In this document: piece by piece, positions 25,832 to 34,926 of the stretch
Position numbering within the stretch: the first letter of the stretch is position 1
Layout: each line of letters begins with the position of its first letter
Position numbers and translations under genes: made by a program
Assembly (NCBI GenBank): GCA_031546985.1
Contig: JAVBJN010000045.1
Coordinates: forward strand, 1 to 64,000
Length of the DNA stretch: 64,000 nucleotides
From: JAVBJN01 sp031546985
GTDB taxonomy: Bacteria > Bacteroidota > Bacteroidia > Chitinophagales > Chitinophagaceae
Reading direction: 5' to 3'
Notes under the pieces: model-generated
Databases searched by the model: none
What the model saw: the letters and a program-made list of their open reading frames with translations, nothing else
Told to the model about the DNA's origin: nothing

Positions 25832-27496
25832 TTATTTTCCTTTCAGCTTACTGTGCCGCATGCCATACATAAAGTAAATAGACAGGCCCAGTATCATCCA
25901 CAGCAGGAATACCACCCAGCTCTTGCCCGGTATCTCTACCATCAGGTAGCAGCAGCTTACTGCACCCAACACCGGAATAAGCGACAGTTTACGAATAGCC
26001 GATAAGATTACCGCATACAAAGCCACCACCAGGAACAGGCCAAACAACCAGGCTTCCAGATCCCAGGTGGGGAAAGCAGCCAGCATTTCTGAAATGCGCT
26101 CGCGGAACAATGCTATAAAACCAATATACAGCAGCGGCATAATGATGCGGCCGTTAATGTACGGCACTTTAAACTTACCCGAAGGCACTTCGCCCTCCTC
26201 TGCCTTAGGCAGCATAAGAATACCGGCCGATACCAGTACAAAGGCAAATAAGGTACCAATGCTGGTTAAATCCGTTACAATAGAACCTTCTACAAACAAG
26301 GATGGAATACCCACCAGCAAGCCTGTAATAATGGTGGCAAAAGCTGGTGTTTTATAGCGGCGGTGCAGCTTGCCAAACGCATTGGGCAACAAACCATCGC
26401 GGCTCATGCTCATCCAAATGCGGGGCTGCCCAATCTGGAATACCAGCATTACACTCGTGGCGGCAATTACCGCACTTACCGAAATGATCTTGCCCAGTTT
26501 CTCTTTCCCAATCTTGTCAAACACGTAAGCCAGCGGATCGGCTACGTTATCGAACTCACTGTAATTGACCATACCGGTTATTACCAGGCTGGTTGCAACA
26601 TAGATTACGGTACAGATCAGCAGCGAATACAACATACCCCGTGGCAAGTCGCGCTGCGGATTCTTACATTCTTCTGCCGTGGTAGAAATGGCATCAAAAC
26701 CAATGTAGGCAAAGAACACTGCCGACACCCCTTTCAGCACCCCGGTAAACTGGTTGGGCATAAAAGGCGTATAGTTATCGGTATTGATGTAAAACACACC
26801 CATACCAATTACAATAAGCAGGATCACCATTTTAAGGATCACCATTGCATTGGCCGTACGCTTGCTTTCTTTAATACCAATATAGGCCAGCGCGGTTACC
26901 AACACAATAATAATAAAGGCAGGCAGGTTCATGATCACATGCCAGTTGCCCAGCATAGGAGCGGTGGCGTAAGCCGTTTGGGTTACATCACCTCCTTTTT
27001 CGATAAGTCCTTCATAAATATGCCGCGCCGTAGTAGGATCGGTGGCCAGCCAGGGCGGTAAATGAAGCCCTACGGCATCGAGAATATTTACAAAATAACT
27101 GCTCCAGGATATAGCCACAACAATATTACCAATGGAGTACTCCAGGATAAGCGCCCAACCCATTATCCAGGCTATTACTTCGCCAAACGCCACATAAGAG
27201 TACGTATAAGCGCTGCCAGAGGTAGGCACACGCGAGGCAAACTCGGCGTAGCACAAAGCCGTAAGACCGCAGGTAAAAGCGGTAAGAATAAACAGGAATA
27301 TAACCCCGGGGCCACCATCAAAAGCAGCCTGCCCGATGGTAGAAAAAATACCGGCCCCGATTACCGCGGCTACCCCCATAAGGGTAAGGTCTTTTACCGA
27401 CAGCACTTTTCTGAGGCCGCTGGCCCCTCCGTGCCCGTCTTCGGGAGCGGTTTGAACCTGTTCGAGGCTTTTTTTGCGGAATAGATCTCTGAGCAT
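25832..27496 (-). CDS. APC-family amino acid permease
   Basis: 554 aa with about 12-14 TM helices. The first helix region LTLMGVAAVIGAGIFSTIG has the GAGIF signature of amino acid/polyamine transporters. The loop PTSGSAYTYSYVAFGEVIAWI and the segment FFAYIGFDAISTTAEECKNPQRDLPRG are close to cationic-amino-acid-transporter (CAT-like) members. It imports amino acids across the inner membrane, with substrate not assignable from sequence alone. It starts 9 bp after the polyprenyl synthase gene ends. Confidence 0.9.
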   Translation of the reverse strand: MLRDLFRKKSLEQVQTAPEDGHGGASGLRKVLSVKDLTLMGVAAVIGAGIFSTIGQAAFDGGPGVIFLFILTAFTCGLTALCYAEFASRVPTSGSAYTYSYVAFGEVIAWIMGWALILEYSIGNIVVAISWSSYFVNILDAVGLHLPPWLATDPTTARHIYEGLIEKGGDVTQTAYATAPMLGNWHVIMNLPAFIIIVLVTALAYIGIKESKRTANAMVILKMVILLIVIGMGVFYINTDNYTPFMPNQFTGVLKGVSAVFFAYIGFDAISTTAEECKNPQRDLPRGMLYSLLICTVIYVATSLVITGMVNYSEFDNVADPLAYVFDKIGKEKLGKIISVSAVIAATSVMLVFQIGQPRIWMSMSRDGLLPNAFGKLHRRYKTPAFATIITGLLVGIPSLFVEGSIVTDLTSIGTLFAFVLVSAGILMLPKAEEGEVPSGKFKVPYINGRIIMPLLYIGFIALFRERISEMLAAFPTWDLEAWLFGLFLVVALYAVILSAIRKLSLIPVLGAVSCCYLMVEIPGKSWVVFLLWMILGLSIYFMYGMRHSKLKGK

Positions 27497-27505
27497 GTAG
27501 TGCGT

Positions 27506-28471
27506 TTAGTGGTCTCTTTGTAATAACTGGCTTGCCAGCTGGAATAGCGGTTCCTTGCGTTTTTGCAAAACGGCCGTTTTCTCCAGGAAATCGAACGCCA
27601 GTTGCGCATAATGATTTTTTACCTGTTCGGCATGTTTGTCTACGCCCAGGGCGCGGAATAAAACCAGCACCAGCTCTACCTTTTTCTCTGCGTCGCTCCG
27701 CATCAATTGGGTGAGCAATTCTTTCTGCTCTGCATTAGCCAATTCAAAGGCTTTGAGCAGCAGGTAGGTTTTTTTATTGGCCCGGATATCGCCGCCCGGC
27801 TGTTTACCAAATTTTTCAGGGTCGCCAAAAGCATCCAGTATATCGTCCTGTAGCTGGAAAGCGATGCCCATATTTTTACCAAATTCGTACAGCAATTTTG
27901 CATTACCCTGGCTCGACCCACCTACCAGCGCGCCCATTTCGAGGCTCGCGGCCAGCAATACCGAGGTTTTAAGGGTTATCATATGTATGTATTCGTCCAG
28001 CGTTACATCCTTTCTTTGCTCAAAATCCATATCCAGCTGCTGCCCTTCGCACACTTCAATAGCCGTGCGGTTAAAGAGTTTCAGCAGCTCGGGCAGCAAA
28101 GCGGGGTTTACCTTAGCCAGTTGCTCATAGGCAAAAATGTTCATCACATCGCCGCTCAGGATACCGGCGCTTATACCATATTTCTTGTAAGCCGTTTCCT
28201 TACCTCTGCGCAGCGGCGCATTGTCCATAATGTCGTCGTGCAGCAAGGTAAAATTGTGAAACAACTCTACGGCCGATGCCGCATGAAAAGCATCTTCATG
28301 AATATCGCCAAATAACTCATTGCCCATCAAACACAATACCGGGCGCACTCTTTTGCCACCCAGTTGCAGCATATACCTGCAAGGATCGTATAAATTAGCG
28401 GGTTGAGCCGGAAAACCAGCCTCGCCGAAATACGTTTCAAACCGGGTCAATAACTCCTGAAAACTTTGCAT
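27506..28471 (-). CDS. Polyprenyl diphosphate synthase
   Basis: 321 aa from the ATG at 28471. A GTG two codons upstream is an alternative. Both aspartate-rich motifs are present: LLHDDIMDNAPLRRG (first DDxxD) and QLQDDILDAFGD (second DDxxD). GGKRVRPVL near residue 54 binds the isopentenyl diphosphate. It makes linear isoprenoid diphosphates for quinones, carotenoids or bactoprenol, in the cytoplasm. Product length cannot be read confidently. Confidence 0.92.
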   Translation of the reverse strand: MQSFQELLTRFETYFGEAGFPAQPANLYDPCRYMLQLGGKRVRPVLCLMGNELFGDIHEDAFHAASAVELFHNFTLLHDDIMDNAPLRRGKETAYKKYGISAGILSGDVMNIFAYEQLAKVNPALLPELLKLFNRTAIEVCEGQQLDMDFEQRKDVTLDEYIHMITLKTSVLLAASLEMGALVGGSSQGNAKLLYEFGKNMGIAFQLQDDILDAFGDPEKFGKQPGGDIRANKKTYLLLKAFELANAEQKELLTQLMRSDAEKKVELVLVLFRALGVDKHAEQVKNHYAQLAFDFLEKTAVLQKRKEPLFQLASQLLQRDH

Positions 28472-28508
28472 GCCCACAAAATAATAATAAGTTCAATAAT
28501 AAAATAAA

Positions 28509-28530
28509 GTCCCCACAATACTGCGGGGAC
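28509..28530 (-). terminator. Probable terminator after RNase R
   Basis: A stem GTCCCC / GGGGAC with a 10-nt loop lies 19 bp after the rnr stop. On the minus strand it is followed by a T-rich stretch (ACTTTATTTTATTATT). Confidence 0.65.
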
Positions 28531-28548
28531 CATACTCCGGCCAAAGGC

Positions 28549-30561
28549 CTATTTTGTTGTTTTAGCTTTCTTTTTCTTGGGCAATTCCGGTACCAGCTGG
28601 TAATCGATCTGGCGTTTGTCCAGGTTGGTAGCTGCTACCAGCACCCGCACCTTATCGCCAATACGGAAACGCAACCCGGTGCGGTGGCCTACCAATGTGT
28701 ATTCGGCCTCTTCGAAGTAGAAATCGTCGAGATCTACCAGGTCGGCCAGGCTCACCAGCCCCTCGCACTTGTGCTCTACGGTCTCTACCCAGAACCCGAA
28801 ATGCGCCACACCGCTGATTACACCGTCAAACTCCTCGCCGAGGAACTGCTGCATGTACTCTACCTGTTTGTATTTATTACCCGCGCGCTCGGCTTCCATA
28901 GCTTTACGCTCCTGGTCGCTGCAATGCTTACACATCTGCTCCAGCCCTTTAATAGGGTGAATGCTGTTGGTAAGGCATTCCTGCAAAATGCGGTGCACCA
29001 GCACATCGGGATAACGGCGAATGGGCGATGTAAAGTGCGCGTAATCGTCAAAAGCCAGTCCGTAGTGACCAATATTTTCGGTGGTGTACACCGCCTTGGC
29101 CATGGTACGGATGCCCAGTTGCTCCAGCACATGCTGCTCTGGCTTGCCTTTGGCCTGCTCCAGCATCTGGTTAAAGGAAGCTGCTATCGCCTGGGGATTG
29201 TGCATATCGAACTTGTGCCCAAACTTGCTGGCAAAAATGGTGAATGGTTTCAGTTTTTCCTCATCGGGCACGTCATGCACCCGGTAAGGGAACGGAACGG
29301 GGTTGCCTTTAAAATTGATATTGCCCACGTGCTTGGCCACGGTTTTATTGGCCAGCAGCATCAGCTCTTCGATCAGTTGGTGGGCTTCTTTACTTTCTTT
29401 AATAACTACAGCTACCGGCATACCGGCATCATCGAGTTTAAAGCGCACTTCCTGCGAGCTAAAGTTGATGGCCCCGTTTTTAAACCTGGCTTTGCGCAGC
29501 GCCTGAGATATTTTGTTGAGGGTAAGAATCTCTTCTTTATGATCGCCCTCACCGGTTTCGATCACTTCCTGCGCTTCTTCGTAGGTAAAGCGACGATCGG
29601 AGTGGGTAAGCGTTTTACCCAGCCAGTATTCTTTTACCTCGCCTTGCTCATTGATCTTAAACACTGCCGAGAAGGTAAATTTATCTTCGTTGGGGCGCAG
29701 TGAGCACAGTTGGTTAGAGATATGCTCGGGCAGCATCGGCAGCACCCTGTCTGGCAGGTATACCGAGGTAGCCCTGCGGAACGCTTCTTTATCCAGTGCA
29801 GTATCGGGCCGTACAAAATGGCTCACATCGGCGATGTGCACCCCTACTTCGTACCAGCCGTCTTTCAGTTTTTTAAAGGAAATGGCATCATCAAAGTCTT
29901 TTGCGTCAAAAGGGTCAATGGTAAAGGTCAGTTCCTTACGCAGGTCTTTCCTGGCAGCAATATCATCTTTGGTAATCGCGTCTGACAAGCGCTCCGATTC
30001 CTCAATCACATCATCCGGGAAAGTAAGCGGAAAACCATTGCTCACCAGGATCTCTTTCATCGCTATCTCGTTGGCCCTGTCGTGGGTAATAATGTCTATT
30101 ACCTCGCCCACCGGGTTGCGCTTGTTCTCGGACCACTCTACCACTTTTACAATGGCTTTATCGCCTTGCTGCGCGCCATTCAGCAGTTTTTCGGGCACGT
30201 AAATATCAAAAGGCAGTTCTTTCTTTTCGGGCACCAGGAAGGCAAAATGTTTGCTCATCTCTATCACCCCGGTAAACTCTACCCGGTTGCGCTTGAGCAC
30301 CTGTTTCACCGAGCCTTCCATACGCCCGTTGCGTGAGGCTACTTTCAATACTTCTACCCGCACTTCATCGCCATCCAGGGCATTGCCCAGGAACTGCGGC
30401 TTAATCATAATATCTTTGGCCAATCCTTCTACCACTACAAAGCCCATTCCGGAGCGGGTAAGCTCCAGCTTGCCGGTATAAGCCATTCCCGCAGGAACCG
30501 GTTTGGTTTTAGGACGGCTGTAATGTGTAACCTGGTCTTTCTTCTTTTTCTTAGCACCCAT
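28549..30561 (-). CDS. rnr: Ribonuclease R
   Basis: 670 aa. A 3'-5' exoribonuclease that degrades structured RNA. The order is a Lys-rich N-terminus, cold-shock domains (~25-170), the RNB catalytic domain (~205-540) with the metal-binding TIDPFDAKDFDDAIS motif and the HFTSPIRRYPD motif, then an S1 domain (~575-655, GVISGVAHFGFWVE). A basic tail PKKKKAKTTK ends the protein. Shorter than the E. coli enzyme (813 aa), as usual in this phylum. Confidence 0.95.
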   Translation of the reverse strand: MGAKKKKKDQVTHYSRPKTKPVPAGMAYTGKLELTRSGMGFVVVEGLAKDIMIKPQFLGNALDGDEVRVEVLKVASRNGRMEGSVKQVLKRNRVEFTGVIEMSKHFAFLVPEKKELPFDIYVPEKLLNGAQQGDKAIVKVVEWSENKRNPVGEVIDIITHDRANEIAMKEILVSNGFPLTFPDDVIEESERLSDAITKDDIAARKDLRKELTFTIDPFDAKDFDDAISFKKLKDGWYEVGVHIADVSHFVRPDTALDKEAFRRATSVYLPDRVLPMLPEHISNQLCSLRPNEDKFTFSAVFKINEQGEVKEYWLGKTLTHSDRRFTYEEAQEVIETGEGDHKEEILTLNKISQALRKARFKNGAINFSSQEVRFKLDDAGMPVAVVIKESKEAHQLIEELMLLANKTVAKHVGNINFKGNPVPFPYRVHDVPDEEKLKPFTIFASKFGHKFDMHNPQAIAASFNQMLEQAKGKPEQHVLEQLGIRTMAKAVYTTENIGHYGLAFDDYAHFTSPIRRYPDVLVHRILQECLTNSIHPIKGLEQMCKHCSDQERKAMEAERAGNKYKQVEYMQQFLGEEFDGVISGVAHFGFWVETVEHKCEGLVSLADLVDLDDFYFEEAEYTLVGHRTGLRFRIGDKVRVLVAATNLDKRQIDYQLVPELPKKKKAKTTK

Positions 30562-30605
30562 AGGTATATCTTTTTATGTTCCGGCTGTAGACACCGGTTA
30601 TCTTG

Positions 30606-31697
30606 TTAGTCGTTCCAGAAAGCGGCTTTCTTCTCTTCTACAAATTCAAAAATCTTTTGATTGAAAGTGTCGCTTTCGTTGAATAATAATTGAACCTTAA
30701 CAGGCAGCACAGCAATATTCATGCTACTTTCCTGCAGGATCGGGGTTTTGAGCAACAAACGAACGGCATCCTTCTCGGTGGTAAGGATGAATTTGCGCTC
30801 CTGTGGCATTTTATCGTAAGCCGCCTTCATTTCATCTATATCGTACCGCGAAAAGTAATGGTGATCGGGGTATTGCAACAGGTGCACATTGGGCGTAAGT
30901 TTGCTCAGGTACTGGTGCAGCCCCTCGGGGTTGGCAATGCCGCAAGCCAGCACCACACCCATATCGGGGGTAATATGCACTTCTTCTCTTGTAAAAAGAT
31001 CGTACATGGCACCATATTCCAGCGTAGAGAAAAACAACTGCTGCCCCGGCAATGGTTTAATCTCCTTACGAATGGCTTCTTGCTCTGCCTGCGCCAATGC
31101 CGGCGGACACTTGGACACAATAATCACATCGGCACGTTTATACGCCCTGCGGCCTTCTCTCAGGTTGCCAAATGGCAGAATAAAATCTTTGGTAAACCGG
31201 TGATTGTAATCGGTAATCAAAATATTCATACCCGGCTTTACCGACCGGTGCTGAAAAGCATCGTCCAGCAAAATCACGTCAATATCGTTATCGGCCTGCA
31301 TGAGCATAGGTATGCCAATCATCCTTTCTTCACATACAGAAACCTGCACATCGGGATACTTGCTTTTAAACTGCATGGGCTCATCGCCAATATCGAGCGC
31401 GTTGGTGCGGTAATCGGCCAGCAGAAAGCCGCGGGTAATTCTTTTATATCCCCGGCTCATGGTGGCAATTTTGTAATGGTACCGCATTAACTCAATAAGG
31501 TATTCGATATGCGGGGTTTTGCCTGTGCCCCCTGTAGAGAGGTTGCCCACGGCTATTACCGGCACACCAAAACCTACAGACGACAATACACCTGCATCAT
31601 ACAACCTGTTGCGGAGCGATATGATAAGCCCGTACAACAATGAAAACGGTAATAGCAGAAAGCGGAAATATTTCAAAAAATCGTTAATCGAACTCAA
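30606..31697 (-). CDS. lpxK: Tetraacyldisaccharide 4'-kinase (lipid A kinase)
   Basis: 363 aa. Phosphorylates the 4' position of the lipid A disaccharide at the inner membrane. The N-terminus has the LPFSLLYGLIISLRNRLYD membrane-associated helix. The Walker A is VGNLSTGGTGKTPHIEYL, followed by MSRGYKR and VILLDDAFQHR. No ATG exists in the early frame. The TTG at 31697 overlaps the stop of the upstream cyclodeaminase gene as TTGA, which supports TTG as the start with translational coupling. Confidence 0.93.
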   Translation of the reverse strand: MSSINDFLKYFRFLLLPFSLLYGLIISLRNRLYDAGVLSSVGFGVPVIAVGNLSTGGTGKTPHIEYLIELMRYHYKIATMSRGYKRITRGFLLADYRTNALDIGDEPMQFKSKYPDVQVSVCEERMIGIPMLMQADNDIDVILLDDAFQHRSVKPGMNILITDYNHRFTKDFILPFGNLREGRRAYKRADVIIVSKCPPALAQAEQEAIRKEIKPLPGQQLFFSTLEYGAMYDLFTREEVHITPDMGVVLACGIANPEGLHQYLSKLTPNVHLLQYPDHHYFSRYDIDEMKAAYDKMPQERKFILTTEKDAVRLLLKTPILQESSMNIAVLPVKVQLLFNESDTFNQKIFEFVEEKKAAFWND

Positions 31698-33292
31698 AAT
31701 AAAAAGCCTGTTTGTTGTATAATATAATCAATATCGCGGAAAACCTGCGCATGAATTTGCGATGCCTGCTGCCAAAGCCCCTCGCGGCCCGGTTCATCAT
31801 TAATGCCATTGACCTTAATATTGGCCATAGCCGCATTGGCAGCTGCCTGTAACAACCACGCCGCTGTAGCCACATCGGAGGCCAGTGTAACCCGTAGCCC
31901 ATCCAGGTGGTCGTGCAGCACTTTGCTCACCTGCGCGCAGGCCTGTAGGGTCTGGAAAGGCACCAATGCCGCAGCATACAGCAAATGATCTTTGGAACCG
32001 GCATCCGTATTGTGCAGCACTTTCAAAAAAGCATTGGCATCTTTATCTACCAGGGTAGAAGCGTAGTCGAGACTGTGTTGCAGACTACGGCTGGCCGCTA
32101 CCAGCTGGTCGCCCGCTTTATCGCTGATGGCCACCACCATATTGGACAAAGCCGCGGCCAGAGACACACTCAGCGCTGCTATAGAACCGCCGCCCGGCAC
32201 AGCAAGCGGCTCGTTTACCCTTTCCAGGAAACGGCTTAGGGTAAGTTGTCCGAATTGTACCGGATGGTCGGTTTTGAGGGTCTGTTCTATCACATTCTGG
32301 CGCACATCAAACGGTTTTACATCGCTCAGTCCCAAAGTACGCACGGCCAGGTGTATGGCTTCCTGCTCATCCACCTCATCGCGGCTGCGGCCTGTTTTTT
32401 CGGCAAAATAGTAACCCGCATCTACCAGCGCATCCTGCGGCAGCAAGCCTATTACTTCACTACCCGTTACCCGCACACCATATTCCGCTGCCAGTTTGCA
32501 ACAGGTATCAAATACAATATGTAAAGGAGCCGCATGGTAATCCACAATGTTCATAGACACCTGGGCTATACCAAATTCTTTGATGTACCAGCCTATGGCT
32601 TTAACGCCTTTGAGCAATCCTGCTGTACGCAAGCTGCCTTCCTGGCGCGATACAGCGCCACTTTCCCGCAGGCGGGCCGCTATCTTTTTAGCAATGCTTA
32701 CATCCTTGGTATTGAGGTTAATATTATAAGCCAGCAGAATATTGCGTGCACCTATGATACTGGCGCCGGAGCGCGCGTGGAATGCCGCAGGGCCAAAATC
32801 GGGCATCCATTCGGATTGTAATATTTTCTCGGGCAGACCTTCGTACTCTCCCTGCCGCACGGCAGCCAGGTTGCGCCGGTGCGGTGCAGAAGCCGCGAAT
32901 TCGTAAAGATACACCGGAATACCCAGTTGCTCCGCCACCATTTTGCCCAGCGATTGCGCACAATCTACCGCCACATCCATTCCGGTGCCCATCAATGGCA
33001 CAAACGGACACACATCGGTAGCACCCATACGCGGGTGCACACCCTGGTGGTGCTGCATATCGATCAGTTTCGAGGCCATTTCAATGCCTTTAAATGCGGC
33101 TTTAACCACCTGCTCGGGCTCCCCGGCAAAGGTCATTACGGTGCGGTGCGCCGCAAAGCCGCTGTCTACATGCATGAGCCGTACCCCTTTCTGGGCGGCG
33201 ATTACCCGCATAATGCGGTGTATCACTGCTTTATCCCTTCCTTCGCTGAAGTTGGGAACACATTCAACAATATTATTCTGCGTAAGTGCCAT
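31694..33292 (-). CDS. ftcD: Glutamate formimidoyltransferase / formimidoyl-THF cyclodeaminase fusion
   Basis: 532 aa from the ATG at 33292; a GTG 14 codons upstream is unlikely. The N-terminal formiminotransferase domain (~1-300) begins ALTQNNIVECVPNFSEGRD and contains MQHHQGVHPRMGATDVCPFV. The C-terminal cyclodeaminase domain (~340-530) has ERVNEPLAVPGGGSIAALSV. It moves the formimino group of formiminoglutamate from histidine breakdown to tetrahydrofolate. A TATATTTG box ends 6 bp before the ATG. The lpxK gene overlaps its end by 4 bp. Confidence 0.94.
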   Translation of the reverse strand: MALTQNNIVECVPNFSEGRDKAVIHRIMRVIAAQKGVRLMHVDSGFAAHRTVMTFAGEPEQVVKAAFKGIEMASKLIDMQHHQGVHPRMGATDVCPFVPLMGTGMDVAVDCAQSLGKMVAEQLGIPVYLYEFAASAPHRRNLAAVRQGEYEGLPEKILQSEWMPDFGPAAFHARSGASIIGARNILLAYNINLNTKDVSIAKKIAARLRESGAVSRQEGSLRTAGLLKGVKAIGWYIKEFGIAQVSMNIVDYHAAPLHIVFDTCCKLAAEYGVRVTGSEVIGLLPQDALVDAGYYFAEKTGRSRDEVDEQEAIHLAVRTLGLSDVKPFDVRQNVIEQTLKTDHPVQFGQLTLSRFLERVNEPLAVPGGGSIAALSVSLAAALSNMVVAISDKAGDQLVAASRSLQHSLDYASTLVDKDANAFLKVLHNTDAGSKDHLLYAAALVPFQTLQACAQVSKVLHDHLDGLRVTLASDVATAAWLLQAAANAAMANIKVNGINDEPGREGLWQQASQIHAQVFRDIDYIIQQTGFLF

Positions 33293-33298
33293 TTGGTA

Positions 33299-33306
33299 CA
33301 AATATA
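33299..33306 (-). promoter_or_regulatory. TAnnTTTG box immediately before ftcD
   Basis: Minus-strand TATATTTG matches the -7 consensus and ends 6 bp before the ATG at 33292. If used, transcription would start at or near the start codon. No TTTG is seen at the proper -33 spacing, so confidence is low. Confidence 0.3.
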
Positions 33307-33398
33307 GATCAATGGTAAGGTAAAGTAATCGCACATGCGTTTAGGAGCAGAATATTACCGATTCTTAACCTTCCCTTTTATATTCGTCCGTTTGAACT

Positions 33399-33406
33399 TA
33401 CTTTTG
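33399..33406 (+). promoter_or_regulatory. Putative -7 box of the first DarB-type gene
   Basis: TACTTTTG matches TAnnTTTG exactly and lies 24 bp before the GTG start at 33430, giving an expected leader of under 20 nt. The -33 region is a T-rich TTTT/TTTA rather than TTTG. Confidence 0.5.
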
Positions 33407-33429
33407 CGGAAACTTAAATCCCTGGAATA

Positions 33430-34563
33430 GTGAGACCTGTTTATATTACCCGGTTATCTAAATACCTGCCCAACGATCCGGTCACCAACGACCAGATGGA
33501 ACAAATCCTGGGCATGGTAGGCGGAAAACCGTCAAAAGCGAGGGCTATTATCTTACGCAACAACGGCATTAAAACGCGCTACTACGCTTATAAAAACGGG
33601 CAAAGCACGCATTCCAACGCCGAAATGGTAAAAGAGGCCGTACAGGGATTGTTTGACGAAAAATTACCTTTCTCGGCCCTTCAGTTGCTGGCTTGCGGCA
33701 CCACATCGCCCGACCAGTTGCTGCCATCGCATGCCGCTATGGTGCATGGCGAGCTGGGCCATAAACCACTCGAATTACTGTCGGCCGCCGGCGCTTGCTG
33801 CGCGGGTGTGCAGGCTATGAAATATGCTTATTTCTCCATCGCATCGGGCAATATCGATACCGCTGTAGCTACAGGCTCAGAAAAACTGTCTACCTGGATG
33901 CTGGCCCAGAAATTTAAGCCGGAGATGGACAATATGGAGCGGCTCAACGAAAACCCGTTCCTGGGTTTTGAAAAAGATTTTATTCGCTGGATGCTGAGCG
34001 ATGGCGCTGGCGCAGCGCTGCTCCAAAGCAAACCCAACGAAGAGGGGCTGTCTTTAAAAATTGAATGGATAGAAGCCACCAGCTTTGCCCACGAAATTGA
34101 AACCTGCATGTACGCAGGCGCTACCAAACAGGAAGACGCCTCCCTGCTGAGCTGGAACGATATGGACCCAACCGACTGGACCAACCAAAGTGTGTTTGCT
34201 TTAAAACAAGACACTAAACTCCTCGCGGCCCATATCATTAAAAAAGGTGGCATTTTTCTTAAAGAACTCGTAGAAAAACACGGGTTGCGCACCGAAGACA
34301 TAGACTATTTTCTGCCGCATATGTCCAGCGAGATCTTCCGTCAAAAAATCAAGGAAGAATTTCAATTGCTCAATATTGGCATCAGCGATGATAAATGGTT
34401 TACCAACCTCACCAAAGTAGGCAATGTAGGCACCGCCTCACCCTTCCTTATGCTGGAAGAATTGATGTATTCCGGTAACCTGAAAAAAGGACAAAAAATA
34501 CTGATGATGGTACCGGAGAGCGCCCGTTTCTCCTACGTGTACGTTTGGCTTACAGTAGTGTAA
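33430..34563 (+). CDS. DarB-type ketosynthase III (copy A) of the flexirubin locus
   Basis: 377 aa with a GTG start; an in-frame TAA at 33415-33417 with no intervening ATG fixes it. Its N-terminus (MRPVYITRLSKYLPNDPV) matches the ATG-started paralogue at 35883. The thiolase fold carries a CHN triad: Cys at 123 (AGACCAG), His at 297 (FLPHMSS), Asn at 332 (VGNVGTA). DarB-type enzymes condense two ACP- or CoA-bound beta-keto chains to a cyclohexanedione, the precursor of dialkylresorcinol. It is a close full-length paralogue of the second copy, with darA between them. It is followed by its own terminator. Which copy is the true DarB cannot be told here. Confidence 0.82.
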   Translation: MRPVYITRLSKYLPNDPVTNDQMEQILGMVGGKPSKARAIILRNNGIKTRYYAYKNGQSTHSNAEMVKEAVQGLFDEKLPFSALQLLACGTTSPDQLLPSHAAMVHGELGHKPLELLSAAGACCAGVQAMKYAYFSIASGNIDTAVATGSEKLSTWMLAQKFKPEMDNMERLNENPFLGFEKDFIRWMLSDGAGAALLQSKPNEEGLSLKIEWIEATSFAHEIETCMYAGATKQEDASLLSWNDMDPTDWTNQSVFALKQDTKLLAAHIIKKGGIFLKELVEKHGLRTEDIDYFLPHMSSEIFRQKIKEEFQLLNIGISDDKWFTNLTKVGNVGTASPFLMLEELMYSGNLKKGQKILMMVPESARFSYVYVWLTVV

Positions 34564-34587
34564 GTACTATGCTATAATTTCTTTAAC

Positions 34588-34620
34588 CCCGGGTGTTGAT
34601 CGCATCCGGGCTTTTTGTTT
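34588..34620 (+). terminator. Intrinsic terminator after DarB-type copy A
   Basis: An 8-bp stem with one GU pair (arms CCCGGGTG and CATCCGGG, 7-nt loop) is followed by CTTTTTGTTT. It separates copy A from darA. Confidence 0.75.
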
Positions 34621-34644
34621 GCGGGCATTTCCGCTGTGCCGCTA

Positions 34645-34761
34645 GCCAAAAGTCAAAGGTGAAAAGTCAAAAATGAATAAAATCCCCTTGCGCGAAATAT
34701 AAATACGTTACTCCGCTGTGTTCCCGCATCTGGCGGGACAGGCTGCTGCGTCGCCGTGAGC
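34645..34761. repeat. Dispersed intergenic repeat, copy 1 (family R1)
   Basis: The stretch begins GCCAAAAGTCAAAGGTGAAA, contains AAGTCAAAAATGAATAAAAT, then CCGCATCTGGCGGGAC and GCTGCTGCGTCGCCGTGAGC. The same order of blocks occurs at 37427-37560 and twice in tandem at 59101-59310. The rest of the 363-bp gap (34564-34926) is GC-rich, contains phrases such as CTTCGCGTGAAACCC and TCTTTGCGTG shared with the other gaps, and has no credible gene. Confidence 0.7.
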
Positions 34762-34926
34762 TTATCATCCCTCCGCGTTCACACCCCATGCGCCTTCGCG
34801 TGAAACCCAAACACACTACTCCGCCTTCCCCACTGCGCCTTTGCTCTCCCAGCGTCTTTGCGTGCCCCACTTCCCTTCCAATCACATTTATTATCTTAGC
34901 CCCTTATAAAACCTGGCATCATACCC

